41,534 nucleotides of DNA from a virus, in the IMG/VR virus record IMGVR_UViG_3300038701_002468, positions 1 to 41,534 of that record. One strand, 5' to 3'. A program made the position numbers and the translations under genes. The first letter of the stretch is position 1. Each line of letters begins with the position of its first letter. The notes beneath the pieces are model-generated. The model was not told where the DNA came from, did not search any database, and was given only the letters and a program-made list of their open reading frames with translations. Shown here piece by piece: positions 20,949-32,400 of the stretch.

Positions 20949-23097
20949 TATCGGCCTCGTTTATTTCCATTGGCGTGAAGTACGTAGTGACTGATCTGAG
21001 GTGAACTCTCTCACTTCTGGGAATGCCTGTTATTGAATATTCATAGCTACCATCAGATAGATTATCGTCATCGTCAGAGATTCTCATTGTCGTTGTAGTT
21101 GTTGATAATATCGTGTAAGTGTTACTGTCACCTTCAAGTGTTAGTGTTGCTCCGTAAAGATTCTCTAAGAACTCGTAAGATGAAGGGTCTGAAAGCGTTG
21201 CTGTTTTTGCTGTAGCATCAATGACAATATAAGAGTCAGTGTCATCGGTTGAATTCATTAATGTTTTAGAGCCATTGGTTGCCTCTAGTTGGATTTCTTT
21301 CGCTCTTAAAGATCCAGCTTTAAACCTTCTGTGCCTTGAAAGGTTTTCTCTCTTATCCCATACAAACCCTGGATCGCCCCATGTAAATGTTGGGTCACCC
21401 CACTCAAAGCCAGGTAAGTAAGAAATCACTTGGCATGGATAAGCTGTATCTGAGCCGTTGTTGTATCTGTTAATTTGTATAAGGTTTTTAGTGTCGGGTT
21501 TTCCTTGAATGGCTATCTTGGTTGCCCATTTATTTAATTCAAAAAAGCCCATATCGAGCTGGACTGTTTTCCACTTCCATATAATGGGAGCTGCTTGCCA
21601 GATAGAGCTTGCAATATCTAGGTCAACTATAATATCGTCATAATCACTACTTCGATGCTGCATGATATTTCCATATTCATCACCTCTGTATAAAACACCG
21701 TCTTCATAGTGAATTGATGTTGCGGATATTCCATCACCAGTCCACTTGGTAAAGCAGCCAAACTTTTCATAAAAACACAATATCTCTCTGTCTTCGATTG
21801 TGAACTTGACTACTTTATTTTTAGAGTCGTAAGTTGCAGAGATTCTTGCTTTTTCCGAGTCTGATATATTTTGGTAATAATCTTCTAGCTTATTTTCAGT
21901 TGTGATGGCAGCTTGAAATCCATCGGTATAGGCAATCCCATCAATCGAGGCAAAATACAGCCCCCTATTGGTAATCGCCATTGACCTTGGAGATACACAG
22001 CCTATTTCATTACTAATGGTTATTGGCTGCACATTGCCTGATCCATCAAAGCCGTAAAAAGAACTTAATCTAAAAGATTCGTCTTCTGTTGTGACAATTG
22101 TTTGCCCTCTAAAGTTTGATATACCTGTGCATCTATCAGGAAGTTCAACTGTGGCGGTTGCATTAACTTCACCAGGAGAGCCATTATAAGCTTGAATAAC
22201 CAAGTCTGGTCTTTCGGAACCGTCCGTGTCGTTAATATCTCCGTAGTAAAAATAGCCCTGGTTTCTGCCTACAATTCTTGCCTTTGGGGCTGGATAAGAT
22301 TCTATTTCAGAGATAGCCTCGTTTAAAACAAGATCATCATCTGATACATCATCAGTAAAATCGCCACTATCTGCGTAGTCATATTCACCTACTTTGTAAT
22401 ACGTTCCACCACCGTCTGTAGTTCTAAAAATAAGTAACTTAAAATTATCAAGGTCATAGTTAAGATTTGAGCCGTTAGAAGGAAAGCTAATAGATGAGAT
22501 TGTAATATTGTTGGATGATGGATCTGCTGCTCCTGTATGAATAACGTCAGAAAATGGGCCTATGTCGATGTATGATTTAGCGGCAGTTGAATAGCTGTAT
22601 TGATAATAAAATCTATAACCATAAACCGATGAGCCAGCCGAGCTCGATGTTGAAGGTGCGCTTGATATTGCTGGAACACCATTTGTTATTGCTACAATAT
22701 TATTAGATGAATTTTCATATATCCTGACTGTTTCTACCTTGTCACTTGATGCAGCTACTAGAAAGTCACCATCAGAAGCGGCCGTTATAACTGTTGATGC
22801 AGAGTCATTGTAAAATGCTGGATTGCCACCCTCACCGTCTGTTTCTACGCCATCGACATAGAGCTTGCCTTCTACAAAGTGTATTGTGCTGCCGTGAAAC
22901 TGACCATTCCATGTGACCTTTCCAGTTGTTCCCTCTGAATCTCTTTCATGCAAAAGAGCGCAACCGTGCCTAGTTTCAATGCTTCTGTCAGGCAATATGG
23001 AAATGTTTTCAAAGACCTCAAAAGTATTAGGCGTGTTGTCGATAATATAATCGGTTAATCCACCTGTGAAATCTTTAAGTTCGTACCTTTGTGCCAT
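20941..23097 (-). CDS. Tail nozzle / tail tubular B-like protein
   Basis: This 718-residue protein, mostly beta-rich, starts MAQRYELKDFTGGLTDYIID and continues with FENISILPDRSIETRHG, the opening typical of nozzle proteins (T7 gp12/P22 gp10 type). Repeated GxLYVDG and YGDIND strands fit a beta-propeller. A tandem WGDPTFTWGDPGFVW occurs near residue 570. The protein would form the distal short tail tube and contact the fibres. It precedes the adaptor gene and follows small virion genes. The family call rests on length, position and N-terminal pattern. Confidence 0.6.
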   Translation of the reverse strand: MAQRYELKDFTGGLTDYIIDNTPNTFEVFENISILPDRSIETRHGCALLHERDSEGTTGKVTWNGQFHGSTIHFVEGKLYVDGVETDGEGGNPAFYNDSASTVITAASDGDFLVAASSDKVETVRIYENSSNNIVAITNGVPAISSAPSTSSSAGSSVYGYRFYYQYSYSTAAKSYIDIGPFSDVIHTGAADPSSNNITISSISFPSNGSNLNYDLDNFKLLIFRTTDGGGTYYKVGEYDYADSGDFTDDVSDDDLVLNEAISEIESYPAPKARIVGRNQGYFYYGDINDTDGSERPDLVIQAYNGSPGEVNATATVELPDRCTGISNFRGQTIVTTEDESFRLSSFYGFDGSGNVQPITISNEIGCVSPRSMAITNRGLYFASIDGIAYTDGFQAAITTENKLEDYYQNISDSEKARISATYDSKNKVVKFTIEDREILCFYEKFGCFTKWTGDGISATSIHYEDGVLYRGDEYGNIMQHRSSDYDDIIVDLDIASSIWQAAPIIWKWKTVQLDMGFFELNKWATKIAIQGKPDTKNLIQINRYNNGSDTAYPCQVISYLPGFEWGDPTFTWGDPGFVWDKRENLSRHRRFKAGSLRAKEIQLEATNGSKTLMNSTDDTDSYIVIDATAKTATLSDPSSYEFLENLYGATLTLEGDSNTYTILSTTTTTMRISDDDDNLSDGSYEYSITGIPRSERVHLRSVTTYFTPMEINEADNG

Positions 23098-23098
23098 G

Positions 23099-23473
23099 TT
23101 AAAAAATCACCGTTAATTCCAAAGAACTAGAAATGTTTTGAGTCATATAAAAAGTCGTTGATGTAACTCGCTCAATTGTCGGATTGATAAGTCTGTAGTC
23201 AGACGTTCTAAAAATTGGCAAATAGCTTTCAATATTAAAGCCTGATGGGCATGTGATAAGCTTTCTCCACCCCTTATCTGTAACCGTAAGCCAGCTAGCC
23301 GATGAAACAGCTACTGTTGATTTTGAGATAGATGCAGCGCTAATCTTGGCACTATTTGTACCATCGTGGGTATGTGCTTCTTGCTGATCTATGTTACTCC
23401 CAAGCGCGTCAAACACCAGCTCTCCACTGTCCCCTGATTCTGGTTTTTTTATTCCGTAGTCTTTGTTAATCAT
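23099..23473 (-). CDS. Small virion (tail) protein
   Basis: The 124-residue protein contains HTHDGTNSAKIS, a sequence type common in phage tail-fibre and baseplate-linked proteins where histidines coordinate metal on the trimer axis. Beta-rich C-terminal half (IFRTSDYRLINPTIERVTST). It starts 8 bases inside the previous gene and ends 1 base before the nozzle gene. Likely a fibre-associated or tail-needle-like trimer. Confidence 0.5.
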   Translation of the reverse strand: MINKDYGIKKPESGDSGELVFDALGSNIDQQEAHTHDGTNSAKISAASISKSTVAVSSASWLTVTDKGWRKLITCPSGFNIESYLPIFRTSDYRLINPTIERVTSTTFYMTQNISSSLELTVIF

Positions 23474-23758
23474 TAAATTGCTCCTTGAGTTTTCTTATTT
23501 CTTCTCGCCATTGCTGTCTTTGCTCTTTTACCTTGGTACTGTCTTGGTCATAATCTGGAAGGACTTTGTGATCTGTTTTGCTTAGAAGCTCTTGAAGCTT
23601 AGATATTCTTTGTCGCTTTAAATCTTCTTCACTTGGCGTGTTTATCTTGGTGAGTATTTTATTGAATTCTTCTTCTGATATTTCTTGAAGTTGATGGTTT
23701 TTAATTACATCGATTGATGGATCTGCGAATAAATTGCCTTGCTTGTTTTTAAAGTATT

Positions 23759-23762
<4 letters not shown>
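23466..23762 (-). CDS. Tail assembly chaperone-like protein
   Basis: The 98-residue helical protein sits directly after the big fibre gene (overlap ATGA). The C-terminal pattern TDHKVLPDYDQ....QRQQWREEIRKL matches the phage tail assembly chaperone form TDWxxLPD...W..YR..LR. Such small proteins help fold or attach fibres. Confidence is moderate because the motif is short. Confidence 0.5.
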
Positions 23763-25608
<1,846 letters not shown>

Positions 25609-25609
<1 letters not shown>

Positions 25610-26241
25610 TAGTTAATTTTTATAAATGCGTTTAATGTTACGTTTTTAGGTCTTGTTTCATCGTCTCCACCGCCGGTAATGCTGTGACTGTGAGTGTCTG
25701 ATGATGTTGATTGCGAGCTACTTGACGAGCCGTTAATACTCCAAACATATGACCCACCAGATGATTCACTTCCATATCTCTTTGTAAATGTATGGCTGTG
25801 AGTGTCTGAATTGGTTGTAAATGCCGTATTTCTAGGCGTCCTTGTCGTATCGTTTTCAAAATCGCCTAGATCATTTTCTCCGGCAGGGTTTTCATTTCCA
25901 TCTTCCCTAGAGTTATTTTTACCTCTAATGAAAACACCTCTTAAATCAGGAACGGTTGAATTACCTGTTAGTGCCTCGTATTTACTACCAGTAACGTCTC
26001 CACCATCTGCTAGAATCCAATCATCGCCGTATTCATCTTGCATTTGTGTTTCTGTAAGCATTGAATACTTAACATCACCAACAAACCCATCTAAAACCTT
26101 TTGAATCTTGCTAGAAAGCTGCACAATCATGCAGTCACTTGCCTTGCTAAATTCTAGTTTTCCTAGTTGAGTTGCATCACTTGTTCGATCGGTTGCTTTG
26201 ATCTCTAGTTGTGCGTCAATTAATTCTGAACCTATATCCAT
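25609..26241 (-). CDS. Short tail fibre / collar-domain protein
   Basis: This 210-residue protein has a clear tail-collar pattern in its last 140 residues: DDWILADGGDVTGSKYEALT, STVPDLRGVFIRGKNN, two THSH metal-binding segments, and ETRPKNVTLNAFIKIN at the end. It is translationally coupled to the larger fibre gene (the start of that gene lies at 25609) and shares this ending with it. Both probably serve as receptor-binding fibres on the short tail. Confidence 0.75.
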
Positions 26242-26253
26242 AATTTATCCGTG

Positions 26254-26282
26254 AAAAAGCCCCTCGCTGAAAAGCAAGGGGC
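26254..26282 (-). terminator. Intrinsic terminator after the major coat gene
   Basis: On the minus strand GCCCCTTGC and GCGAGGGGC form a 9-bp stem with one mismatch around TTTTCA, followed by TTTTT. It lies 12 bases after the coat stop and would lower expression of the downstream fibre genes compared with coat. Confidence 0.85.
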
Positions 26283-26293
26283 CTAGTAAAAAA

Positions 26294-27514
26294 TTAAAGT
26301 GAAAGACTGTGAACTGCACCGTTTCCGCATGGGTTGTCACAAACAAGATCACCGTAAACAACGTGATCTGAAATGTATGTGTAACCTGTACCGCTTCTTT
26401 CAGTGTAGTATTCGTCACCGTCTGGAGAGACAACACGTCTAACTAATTGGTCTGTGTGGAACTTGAAAGTTGAAGGGTCAACGATATACATTTTATCCTT
26501 GTCCATTTCTTTAACACCACAGAACTCAAGCACGTTTCCACCAGCTCCAAGAATTTGAATCTTGTGATATCCGTACATTGTAGTTTTCTTACTCTCAGGA
26601 ATGATGTTGAATCCACCTTTTGTCGCTTCAACTTTTTTCATGATGGTTGCAAAGTTTCCTAAGTCCATTACGATTTTAGTTGGAGCTCCACCGTGGTAAG
26701 TTGCAATATCAGTTGTCCAGTCATATAGATCACCGACAATTGAATCCGCATCAGAGTTGCCACCATCAAACTGAGCGTTATTCAGGAACGTGTAGCTAGC
26801 TTTAGTTTTTCCGTAAAGAGTATCTGAGCCACCGTTTGTTGCACTCAAAAGAATGTCAGCAAAAGATGTAAAACTTGATGCCTTTGCTCCTGGAAGGTAT
26901 AGGTTTTCACCATCAACAATTGCAGAAGAAATATCAGCCGCAGAACCACCGCGAGTAGCAGAAAGCGTTACTGTTTTTGCATTTCTATCAATTGCAATTA
27001 CATACCAAGTGTCGTCAGCGTTATCTTGGATCTCTTGACCAATTACAAATCTATCAGGTCTATCAACTGCAAGTACACCGCCAGCAGTACCGTCGTCAGT
27101 AGCCTTGGCTAAAACAGCACCGTTTAAAAGGTTTCCACTTAAACCAGTCTTCATGTAACGCACGTGGCGCTCAAGTTCAGTTGGAAGCATCTTTAAAAAA
27201 GAACCTTCGTTAATTTTCCCTTTATGAATTTGTAAATCAATGTCGTTAAACTTGATTGAACCAGTCATAAAGTTTGGCTCAGAAACAGTACCTTTTACTG
27301 CTTCAACTGGTGCGATGTTTGTTGAATATCCACCGAACGCAATACTAGATGCTGGCGCTTCAACAAAAGGAACTCGTAAAGGGCCATGTCCTTTCCAGTC
27401 TTTTTTAATGTCAATCATGTTCAGAGCAAAAACTCTGTCTTTAAATTCGTTTGCTAGTAGATCATAAGGAGCATGCTCTCTTAATAGATCCGTTAGCGAT
27501 TTGTTATCTGCCAT
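26294..27514 (-). CDS. Major capsid (coat) protein
   Basis: The 406-residue protein has features of the HK97-fold coat of short-tailed phages: an N-terminal helix, KFNDIDLQIHKGKINEGSFL, and NGAVLAKATDDGTAGGVLAV. A beta insertion (TWYVIAIDRNAKTVTLSATR) and ATKGGFNIIPESKKTTMYGY complete the picture. It follows the portal-scaffold pair, has its own strong leader (hairpin plus AACAAACAAAGCGGAG) and is followed by a strong terminator, so it should be the most expressed late gene. Identity is by position, size and expression signals more than by motif. Confidence 0.75.
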   Translation of the reverse strand: MADNKSLTDLLREHAPYDLLANEFKDRVFALNMIDIKKDWKGHGPLRVPFVEAPASSIAFGGYSTNIAPVEAVKGTVSEPNFMTGSIKFNDIDLQIHKGKINEGSFLKMLPTELERHVRYMKTGLSGNLLNGAVLAKATDDGTAGGVLAVDRPDRFVIGQEIQDNADDTWYVIAIDRNAKTVTLSATRGGSAADISSAIVDGENLYLPGAKASSFTSFADILLSATNGGSDTLYGKTKASYTFLNNAQFDGGNSDADSIVGDLYDWTTDIATYHGGAPTKIVMDLGNFATIMKKVEATKGGFNIIPESKKTTMYGYHKIQILGAGGNVLEFCGVKEMDKDKMYIVDPSTFKFHTDQLVRRVVSPDGDEYYTERSGTGYTYISDHVVYGDLVCDNPCGNGAVHSLSL

Positions 27515-27520
27515 TTAGGC

Positions 27521-27561
27521 CTCCGCTTTGTTTGTTTTGTTATGTGCTTGTGGGTAAGCAC
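27521..27561 (-). promoter_or_regulatory. ACCCAC-hexaloop leader hairpin before the coat gene
   Basis: On the minus strand GTGCTT and AAGCAC close the hexaloop ACCCAC (27544-27561). ATAACAA, AACAAACAAAG and the ribosome binding site GCGGAGG follow, then the ATG at 27514. The 16-base tract at 27521-27536 is identical to that at 9112-9127. Confidence 0.7.
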
Positions 27562-27575
27562 GTTTTTAAAAAATA

Positions 27576-28529
27576 TTAATTCTTTCCAATTTCACTAATT
27601 CTCGAAGGTCTTTTTTTGACCACCGATGCACTAGATCCACCGGTAAGTGTTTTGATTGATGCCGTGCCTGGTTTAGCAGGGGCTTTTACTTGTGGTTGCT
27701 CTGTTGTTTCTACAGGTGCTTGAGAGGCAGCGTTTTTAAAGCCTACGCAATACTTGCTAATAAACTCATTAACTGCTTGATCTGGTGTTAGAACTGCACC
27801 CTGCATTTCTCTCATGGCTCCATACTCGAAAAGTTGTTTCATAAAAGCACCCTCACCAAGCTGTGAATCAAAAGCACTAACAACGTCTGAATTCTCAGCC
27901 ACAATGTTGTTAATTTGATTTAGAGCTTGTTCGGTTTCTCTTTGCTGAAATTGCTGTTCATATTGAGCAACACGGTCTTCATACTGCTTCAATTGAATGT
28001 TTACACTAGGGTCTTGGATTGGTTGTCCTTTCTCCTGTGCTTCAAGTAACTGAACGGCAGTTTGAATAATTGCATCTTGATTTACACCAAGAGCTGCTAG
28101 AGCACTTAATTGATCGCCTTTTTCTACGAAGTGGTTATACATATCAACCTGATTAAGCACATCCTGTTTCTCAGATTTAAAAGCCTCGAATTCTTGGGCA
28201 TATCGAGCCGCTTCGTTTTTGTAGTGATCTTTTTTTTCAGCTATCTGGTCAAAAGCATCAATTTTAGAAAAGGTTTTTTTCCAATACTCATTACTCTCCT
28301 GGTCGCTGATAAGTGATCTAATGTTTTCGGGAATTTCTTTTTCTTCACCTAGCGCCTTGTAAGTAAAATCTGGTGTAAATTCACTCTCGACTGGTTCAGC
28401 TTCTTCTCCCTCTAGTTGCGCCTCTGGTTGAGCGACTTCATCTGTTGAAGCTAGGTCTTGTTCCACTTCCTGTGTCTCGTTGATCTCTGCTTCGTTTGTT
28501 TCTTCTGTCTGCATGGTTTCTGCATCCAT
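27576..28529 (-). CDS. Scaffold protein
   Basis: The 317-residue protein is acidic at the N-terminus (Glu-rich for about 50 residues) and strongly helical with Gln/Glu-rich coiled coil in the middle (YEDRVAQYEQQFQQRETEQA). It ends in a basic tail (VVKKRPSRISEIGKN) of the type that binds coat protein. It lies between portal and coat, the classical place of the scaffold that directs procapsid assembly. The start overlaps the portal stop (TAATG). Confidence 0.8.
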   Translation of the reverse strand: MDAETMQTEETNEAEINETQEVEQDLASTDEVAQPEAQLEGEEAEPVESEFTPDFTYKALGEEKEIPENIRSLISDQESNEYWKKTFSKIDAFDQIAEKKDHYKNEAARYAQEFEAFKSEKQDVLNQVDMYNHFVEKGDQLSALAALGVNQDAIIQTAVQLLEAQEKGQPIQDPSVNIQLKQYEDRVAQYEQQFQQRETEQALNQINNIVAENSDVVSAFDSQLGEGAFMKQLFEYGAMREMQGAVLTPDQAVNEFISKYCVGFKNAASQAPVETTEQPQVKAPAKPGTASIKTLTGGSSASVVKKRPSRISEIGKN

Positions 28530-30616
28530 TAGTATTCTCCTACGTTATTGCCCTGTGGGTTGGGCATTGATTCAGTAGCAATTGGTTGTTGCTGCTGTTG
28601 TTGATTTTGTAAGAATTGGTCTGCCACTTGAGCTTGAAGTCCTTGTGGCATATTTGAAAATTGATCTGTAAAAAAGCCTTGTTGCTCTAATCTCTTTTGT
28701 AGCTCTTGAAGTGCTGCTAGAGGCAACTTAACTCTTTCATGTTTAACTTGACCTTTACTTCCGATAGTCTCTTTATAAAGACCTTCAACTGGCACAAGAG
28801 CACCGTCAGTAGGCAAGAACTCAGACTCAGCTCTTTTAAGCTTCTCCATCTGTGCTGCCTTTGCCATTTCATAAGCTTCAATAGCAGCGTCATAGTTGGC
28901 CTTAATAGACTCGTCAAAATATTGAAAGTCAGCCTTGTTTGTTCGTGCGTATAATTTAGGAATAATGTAATCAACATCAGGATCAGACTCAGTAATCATT
29001 ACTGCCTCACCTCTATCAAGAGCCAGAATTATGTTTTTAGCTCTGTCATATTTAGAAGTAGACTCAGAAAAGATTTCTTCACCATTTACAAAGGCAAGAT
29101 TTCTAAGAACTTGTCCGACTTGCTCTTGTGACATTTGACCACCAAGATATTGCATTGAATCTCTAAGAACTAAGTATTTACCTAGTCTTGATTCAGCATC
29201 TTCGTTTCCTGGTTTAACTTTAATTTGAAAAGAGAGATCGTCAGAGGCTTTGAATTCTGGGATGTTTACTCTTTCACTTCTGCCAACGAGCTTAACGAAA
29301 GCATCATCTGATAAGTTGGCCTTATATAATTTAAGCGTAATTTCGCAAGCTTCTTTTAGAAAGTTTTCAAACTTCTCTGCATATATAGTGAATCTTGCTT
29401 TTTGCTTTGCTGTACGACTTAGCTCTGTAATTGCATCAAATTGACCTGAGTTTTTTTCCTCAAGTAGCTCATACATATTTGAAACTTTATACATGGCCTC
29501 TGTGTTTTGAGCGATTGTTTCAATATATTGTGATCCATTTCTACCAGCTAGGATTGTTGGTTTTTCACCATTAACGACTAGAGTCCTAACACCAGGAACG
29601 CTTGCCCCTCTTTGAAGTGTAGATCCAGCATTTAAAATTAGCTTATCGTCACCGAGGGTAATCCAATGCTTGACTGCTGAACTGATTGCTTTATTGATTA
29701 AGACTTGAAAAGGGATAAGTTGCTTAACAATTGATACTGAGCGAGCCGAATTAGGCATCTCATCATAGTCCATATGTATTAATGGAAAAATCCCTAATGG
29801 GAGCTCATTTTCTTCGTGAATAATAACTGAGCCAGTAAAGACACAATATTTACCTTTAGGGTGCTTTGCACAAGGCTTGTAAAACTTATAATTTACCTTA
29901 ACCTTTTTTTCTTTATGCTCTTTATATTGACCACCAGAGTAAGTAATATAATTACCCTTATCTGCCTCTAATTTGTCATGTAGCGACTCATCTACCTGGC
30001 TTTTTAATTCCTGGTAGTCCATAAGTTCTTCAAAACCCATCCATGCGGCTTCTGATTTTGAATCAGCACTAGGGTCAATTCTCACGTTATAGGGAAGTAT
30101 TCTTTTTGTTTCAACCAACCCTGTTCTGACCTCCATGCCTTCTTCGTCTGTTCCAACTACATCACCGAGATTAGGATTCCAGTTTATAAACCACCACGCT
30201 TCACCAGCTACAACGAGGTCTTTTACAGCGAGCCTCTTTTTTTCATCGTATCTATCTTTTGATTTGTGGAACTCGTAAATAGAGTCGTGCAGCTCGGCAG
30301 CTTTAATGTCTTGCATCTCGGTTTCTGAGTTAGGCATAGGCGAAACATCAGGTGCGAGAGTTAAAACACTATTAACTGCATTTGAGGCAATGTGGTGGAT
30401 ATGGTTTCTCGTAACTCTAACGTCTAGGTCATTGTCTTGAGAGTTATGTTTAAATCTTTTATTGAACTCATTGGTTACACGACTACTTTTTTTGTAGTGG
30501 TTTCCAATGTAGTAATTCATAAATTGGCGATACGACTTAAAGATACTGCTATCTTTTCGAGTCGACTTATCCCAATCTTCTTGGTGTTTTTTTTGATCTT
30601 TTGGTTTAAATTCCAT
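28529..30616 (-). CDS. Portal protein (head-tail connector)
   Basis: The 695-residue protein is of the size of P22-type portals. Typical parts are NHIHHIASNAVNSVLTLAPD near 70, VAGEAWWFINWNPN near 130, GIFPLIHMDYDEMPNSARSV near 275, KQLIPFQVLINKAISSAVKH, and a long C-terminal helical, Gln-rich barrel region (QQGFFTDQFSNMPQGLQAQV). It forms the dodecameric ring through which DNA is packaged and ejected, and it follows terminase. Its 3' end contains a TGCCC/GGGCA hairpin with an ACCCAC loop upstream of the scaffold start. Confidence 0.85.
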   Translation of the reverse strand: MEFKPKDQKKHQEDWDKSTRKDSSIFKSYRQFMNYYIGNHYKKSSRVTNEFNKRFKHNSQDNDLDVRVTRNHIHHIASNAVNSVLTLAPDVSPMPNSETEMQDIKAAELHDSIYEFHKSKDRYDEKKRLAVKDLVVAGEAWWFINWNPNLGDVVGTDEEGMEVRTGLVETKRILPYNVRIDPSADSKSEAAWMGFEELMDYQELKSQVDESLHDKLEADKGNYITYSGGQYKEHKEKKVKVNYKFYKPCAKHPKGKYCVFTGSVIIHEENELPLGIFPLIHMDYDEMPNSARSVSIVKQLIPFQVLINKAISSAVKHWITLGDDKLILNAGSTLQRGASVPGVRTLVVNGEKPTILAGRNGSQYIETIAQNTEAMYKVSNMYELLEEKNSGQFDAITELSRTAKQKARFTIYAEKFENFLKEACEITLKLYKANLSDDAFVKLVGRSERVNIPEFKASDDLSFQIKVKPGNEDAESRLGKYLVLRDSMQYLGGQMSQEQVGQVLRNLAFVNGEEIFSESTSKYDRAKNIILALDRGEAVMITESDPDVDYIIPKLYARTNKADFQYFDESIKANYDAAIEAYEMAKAAQMEKLKRAESEFLPTDGALVPVEGLYKETIGSKGQVKHERVKLPLAALQELQKRLEQQGFFTDQFSNMPQGLQAQVADQFLQNQQQQQQPIATESMPNPQGNNVGEY
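28549..28566 (-). promoter_or_regulatory. Related CCCAC hairpin before the scaffold gene
   Basis: On the minus strand TGCCC and GGGCA close the 8-base loop AACCCACA, which contains ACCCAC. It is followed by AATAACGTAGGAG and the scaffold ATG at 28529. The hairpin lies in the portal coding end, so codon constraints apply too. It is a less perfect member of the leader family. Confidence 0.4.
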
Positions 30617-30623
30617 TAACTGC

Positions 30624-30893
30624 CTAGTCGTCGAACTGAGCTAGTAGATAGTCTTCCGCTTCATCAGGGTCTACCGTTAGCATTTCTAAATCTTCAATTT
30701 CTTCTAAGAGTTCGGCTTCACTGGTTGGTGATAGCTCAGAGGGCTGTGGCAGTTGATTTTCTGCCATCGGTTCAATATTCTCATAGTTTTGCTCTATCAT
30801 CAAGAAATTTATATAGATATCACCTATCTCTATTTCTTTAACCCCAGATTCAGAGCAAGTTCTCACTAGCTTGCAAAGGTCTTTAATATTCAA
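30624..30893 (-). CDS. Small acidic protein between terminase and portal
   Basis: About 89 residues from a TTG at 30893; the frame is open to 30965, but that would overlap terminase by 83 bases. The product is very acidic in its second half (EAELLEEIEDLEMLTVDPDE). No clear ribosome binding site. Small genes at this place in podovirus operons are common and mostly of unknown function. Confidence 0.5.
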   Translation of the reverse strand: MNIKDLCKLVRTCSESGVKEIEIGDIYINFLMIEQNYENIEPMAENQLPQPSELSPTSEAELLEEIEDLEMLTVDPDEAEDYLLAQFDD

Positions 30894-32400
30894 GGTCGAA
30901 CATTGAGTTGATTTCACTGATTTCGTCGATGATTTCGTCTTTTTCTTTTTGCGTATAGATGCCATTGTCAGTCCACCTTGTTCGCTCTTTTGGAACGTGT
31001 TTAACTTCTTCTTTTGGGTCTAGTTTTTTGATTGCTTCTAATTGAAAGTTGAGCTTTGAGAGTGCATACCTAAGAGAGTCTGAGAGTGTGTCCTCTACTG
31101 ACTGCTTGACTGCATTTATAGGAATTGATCTTAGTTCAGCTAATAAAAGCGTGTTATCTGTATGCTCATCAGTCATGATTTTAAGAGCACCGTGCTTAAA
31201 AAGAGTGTTTAAAAGATTTAATCCTGGTTCACGCTTCTTGTTAGCGGTTTCAACTGATATTCCATGCCTAGCTGCTAAAATCCCAATATCTGCTGCTGAA
31301 TAATCATAAAAACAGCGAGTGATTTTAAATCTCGTTAATACGCTTCTTTTGTACTTTTCTAAAATGTCACCGCTGGTTACATCTTCACCGCTTGATCGCC
31401 ATGACCAAACAACCCTTGCTTTGATATACTCAGGGCATACAGCAACAACCACGATTCCAGCGTTGTGACCTGTTTTTCCACCTGAGCCATAATCGATTCC
31501 GCAAAAGTAATTCCAATCTTTTGGCAATGGGTGTGGGTTGCTGGTGTTCCTTTGCTCGTCATATCCATTAAAAAGAAGTCCATCCTCTTTCATGAATCCA
31601 CCGTAAATTCTGACTTTAATTTGCTTAGGTGTTAGTGATTTTTCTAGCTCTTTAATTTTTTCGACAGTAACTTCGGTTTCTGTTCCATCTTCATATTCAA
31701 GACAGTCATAGGCCGATACTTTCATTTTCAGAATATCCACCTCGTGCTCAGGCCAGACTTCTTCTTCTGGGTTTTTAGGATCAGGCTCAATAACCCTTCT
31801 CCATTCATCTTGCCCAATAGTCGGAGTTGCAACCATTGAGAAATATCCACTGTTAGCATTTAACCTGAGCCTTAATTCTCCCTCTAAATCCCAAGGCAAT
31901 TCTTCATCACAAAAAAGAGCGTAAACGGTTGCACCTTGAAGGGCTTTCTTACCCTGCTTGTAAGCACGGAATTCAATACGAACGCCAGAGTTAAATTTGA
32001 TATAGTGGATGTCTTGACCTTTATACTTAAAAGTCCATCCATATATAGGGTGATCTTTCAGCGATTCATCAGGCAATAAACCTTTCCATTTAAGCTCAAA
32101 CTCAGAAGTTGCATCTTTTCTTGAGGGATATAAATACCAAAACAAATTTGGTGTTTTTTTCCATAAAGAAGGCCAGAGCTTCGGGCTGGTTGCCCATTTA
32201 ATAGCCTTGGTGATTTGAATGTGAGATTTACCGATCTGGTTTCCGGCTGACAGTATGCAAAAGCGATTCGTGGCTTCCAAAAATTTTCTCTGCCAGGGAT
32301 AAAACTTAAACTGATACAAATGCGGAAGCTTAGACCTCATCTTATTGATGTAGTCCATTGCCTCAAGTTCTTGTATTAAATCTTCTCTAGTCTTGGTCAT
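30883..32400 (-). CDS. terL: Terminase large subunit
   Basis: The 505-residue packaging motor has Walker A SAGNQIGKS at about 51-59 and Walker B ALFCDEE at about 161-167. The nuclease domain shows D303 in CGIDYGSGG and acidic residues in FYDYSAADIG (about 364-373). The ATPase drives DNA into the prohead and the RNase H-like domain cuts it. It overlaps the TerS stop by 14 bases. With short terminal repeats or a circular map, the packaging mode cannot be decided from the sequence. Confidence 0.93.
   Translation of the reverse strand: MTKTREDLIQELEAMDYINKMRSKLPHLYQFKFYPWQRKFLEATNRFCILSAGNQIGKSHIQITKAIKWATSPKLWPSLWKKTPNLFWYLYPSRKDATSEFELKWKGLLPDESLKDHPIYGWTFKYKGQDIHYIKFNSGVRIEFRAYKQGKKALQGATVYALFCDEELPWDLEGELRLRLNANSGYFSMVATPTIGQDEWRRVIEPDPKNPEEEVWPEHEVDILKMKVSAYDCLEYEDGTETEVTVEKIKELEKSLTPKQIKVRIYGGFMKEDGLLFNGYDEQRNTSNPHPLPKDWNYFCGIDYGSGGKTGHNAGIVVVAVCPEYIKARVVWSWRSSGEDVTSGDILEKYKRSVLTRFKITRCFYDYSAADIGILAARHGISVETANKKREPGLNLLNTLFKHGALKIMTDEHTDNTLLLAELRSIPINAVKQSVEDTLSDSLRYALSKLNFQLEAIKKLDPKEEVKHVPKERTRWTDNGIYTQKEKDEIIDEISEINSMFDLEY

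Noticed and set aside
30624-30965. Longer start (30965) for the gene between terminase and portal
   Set aside because: It would overlap terL by 83 bases, with a Lys/Ser/Thr-rich extension typical of an out-of-frame reading.
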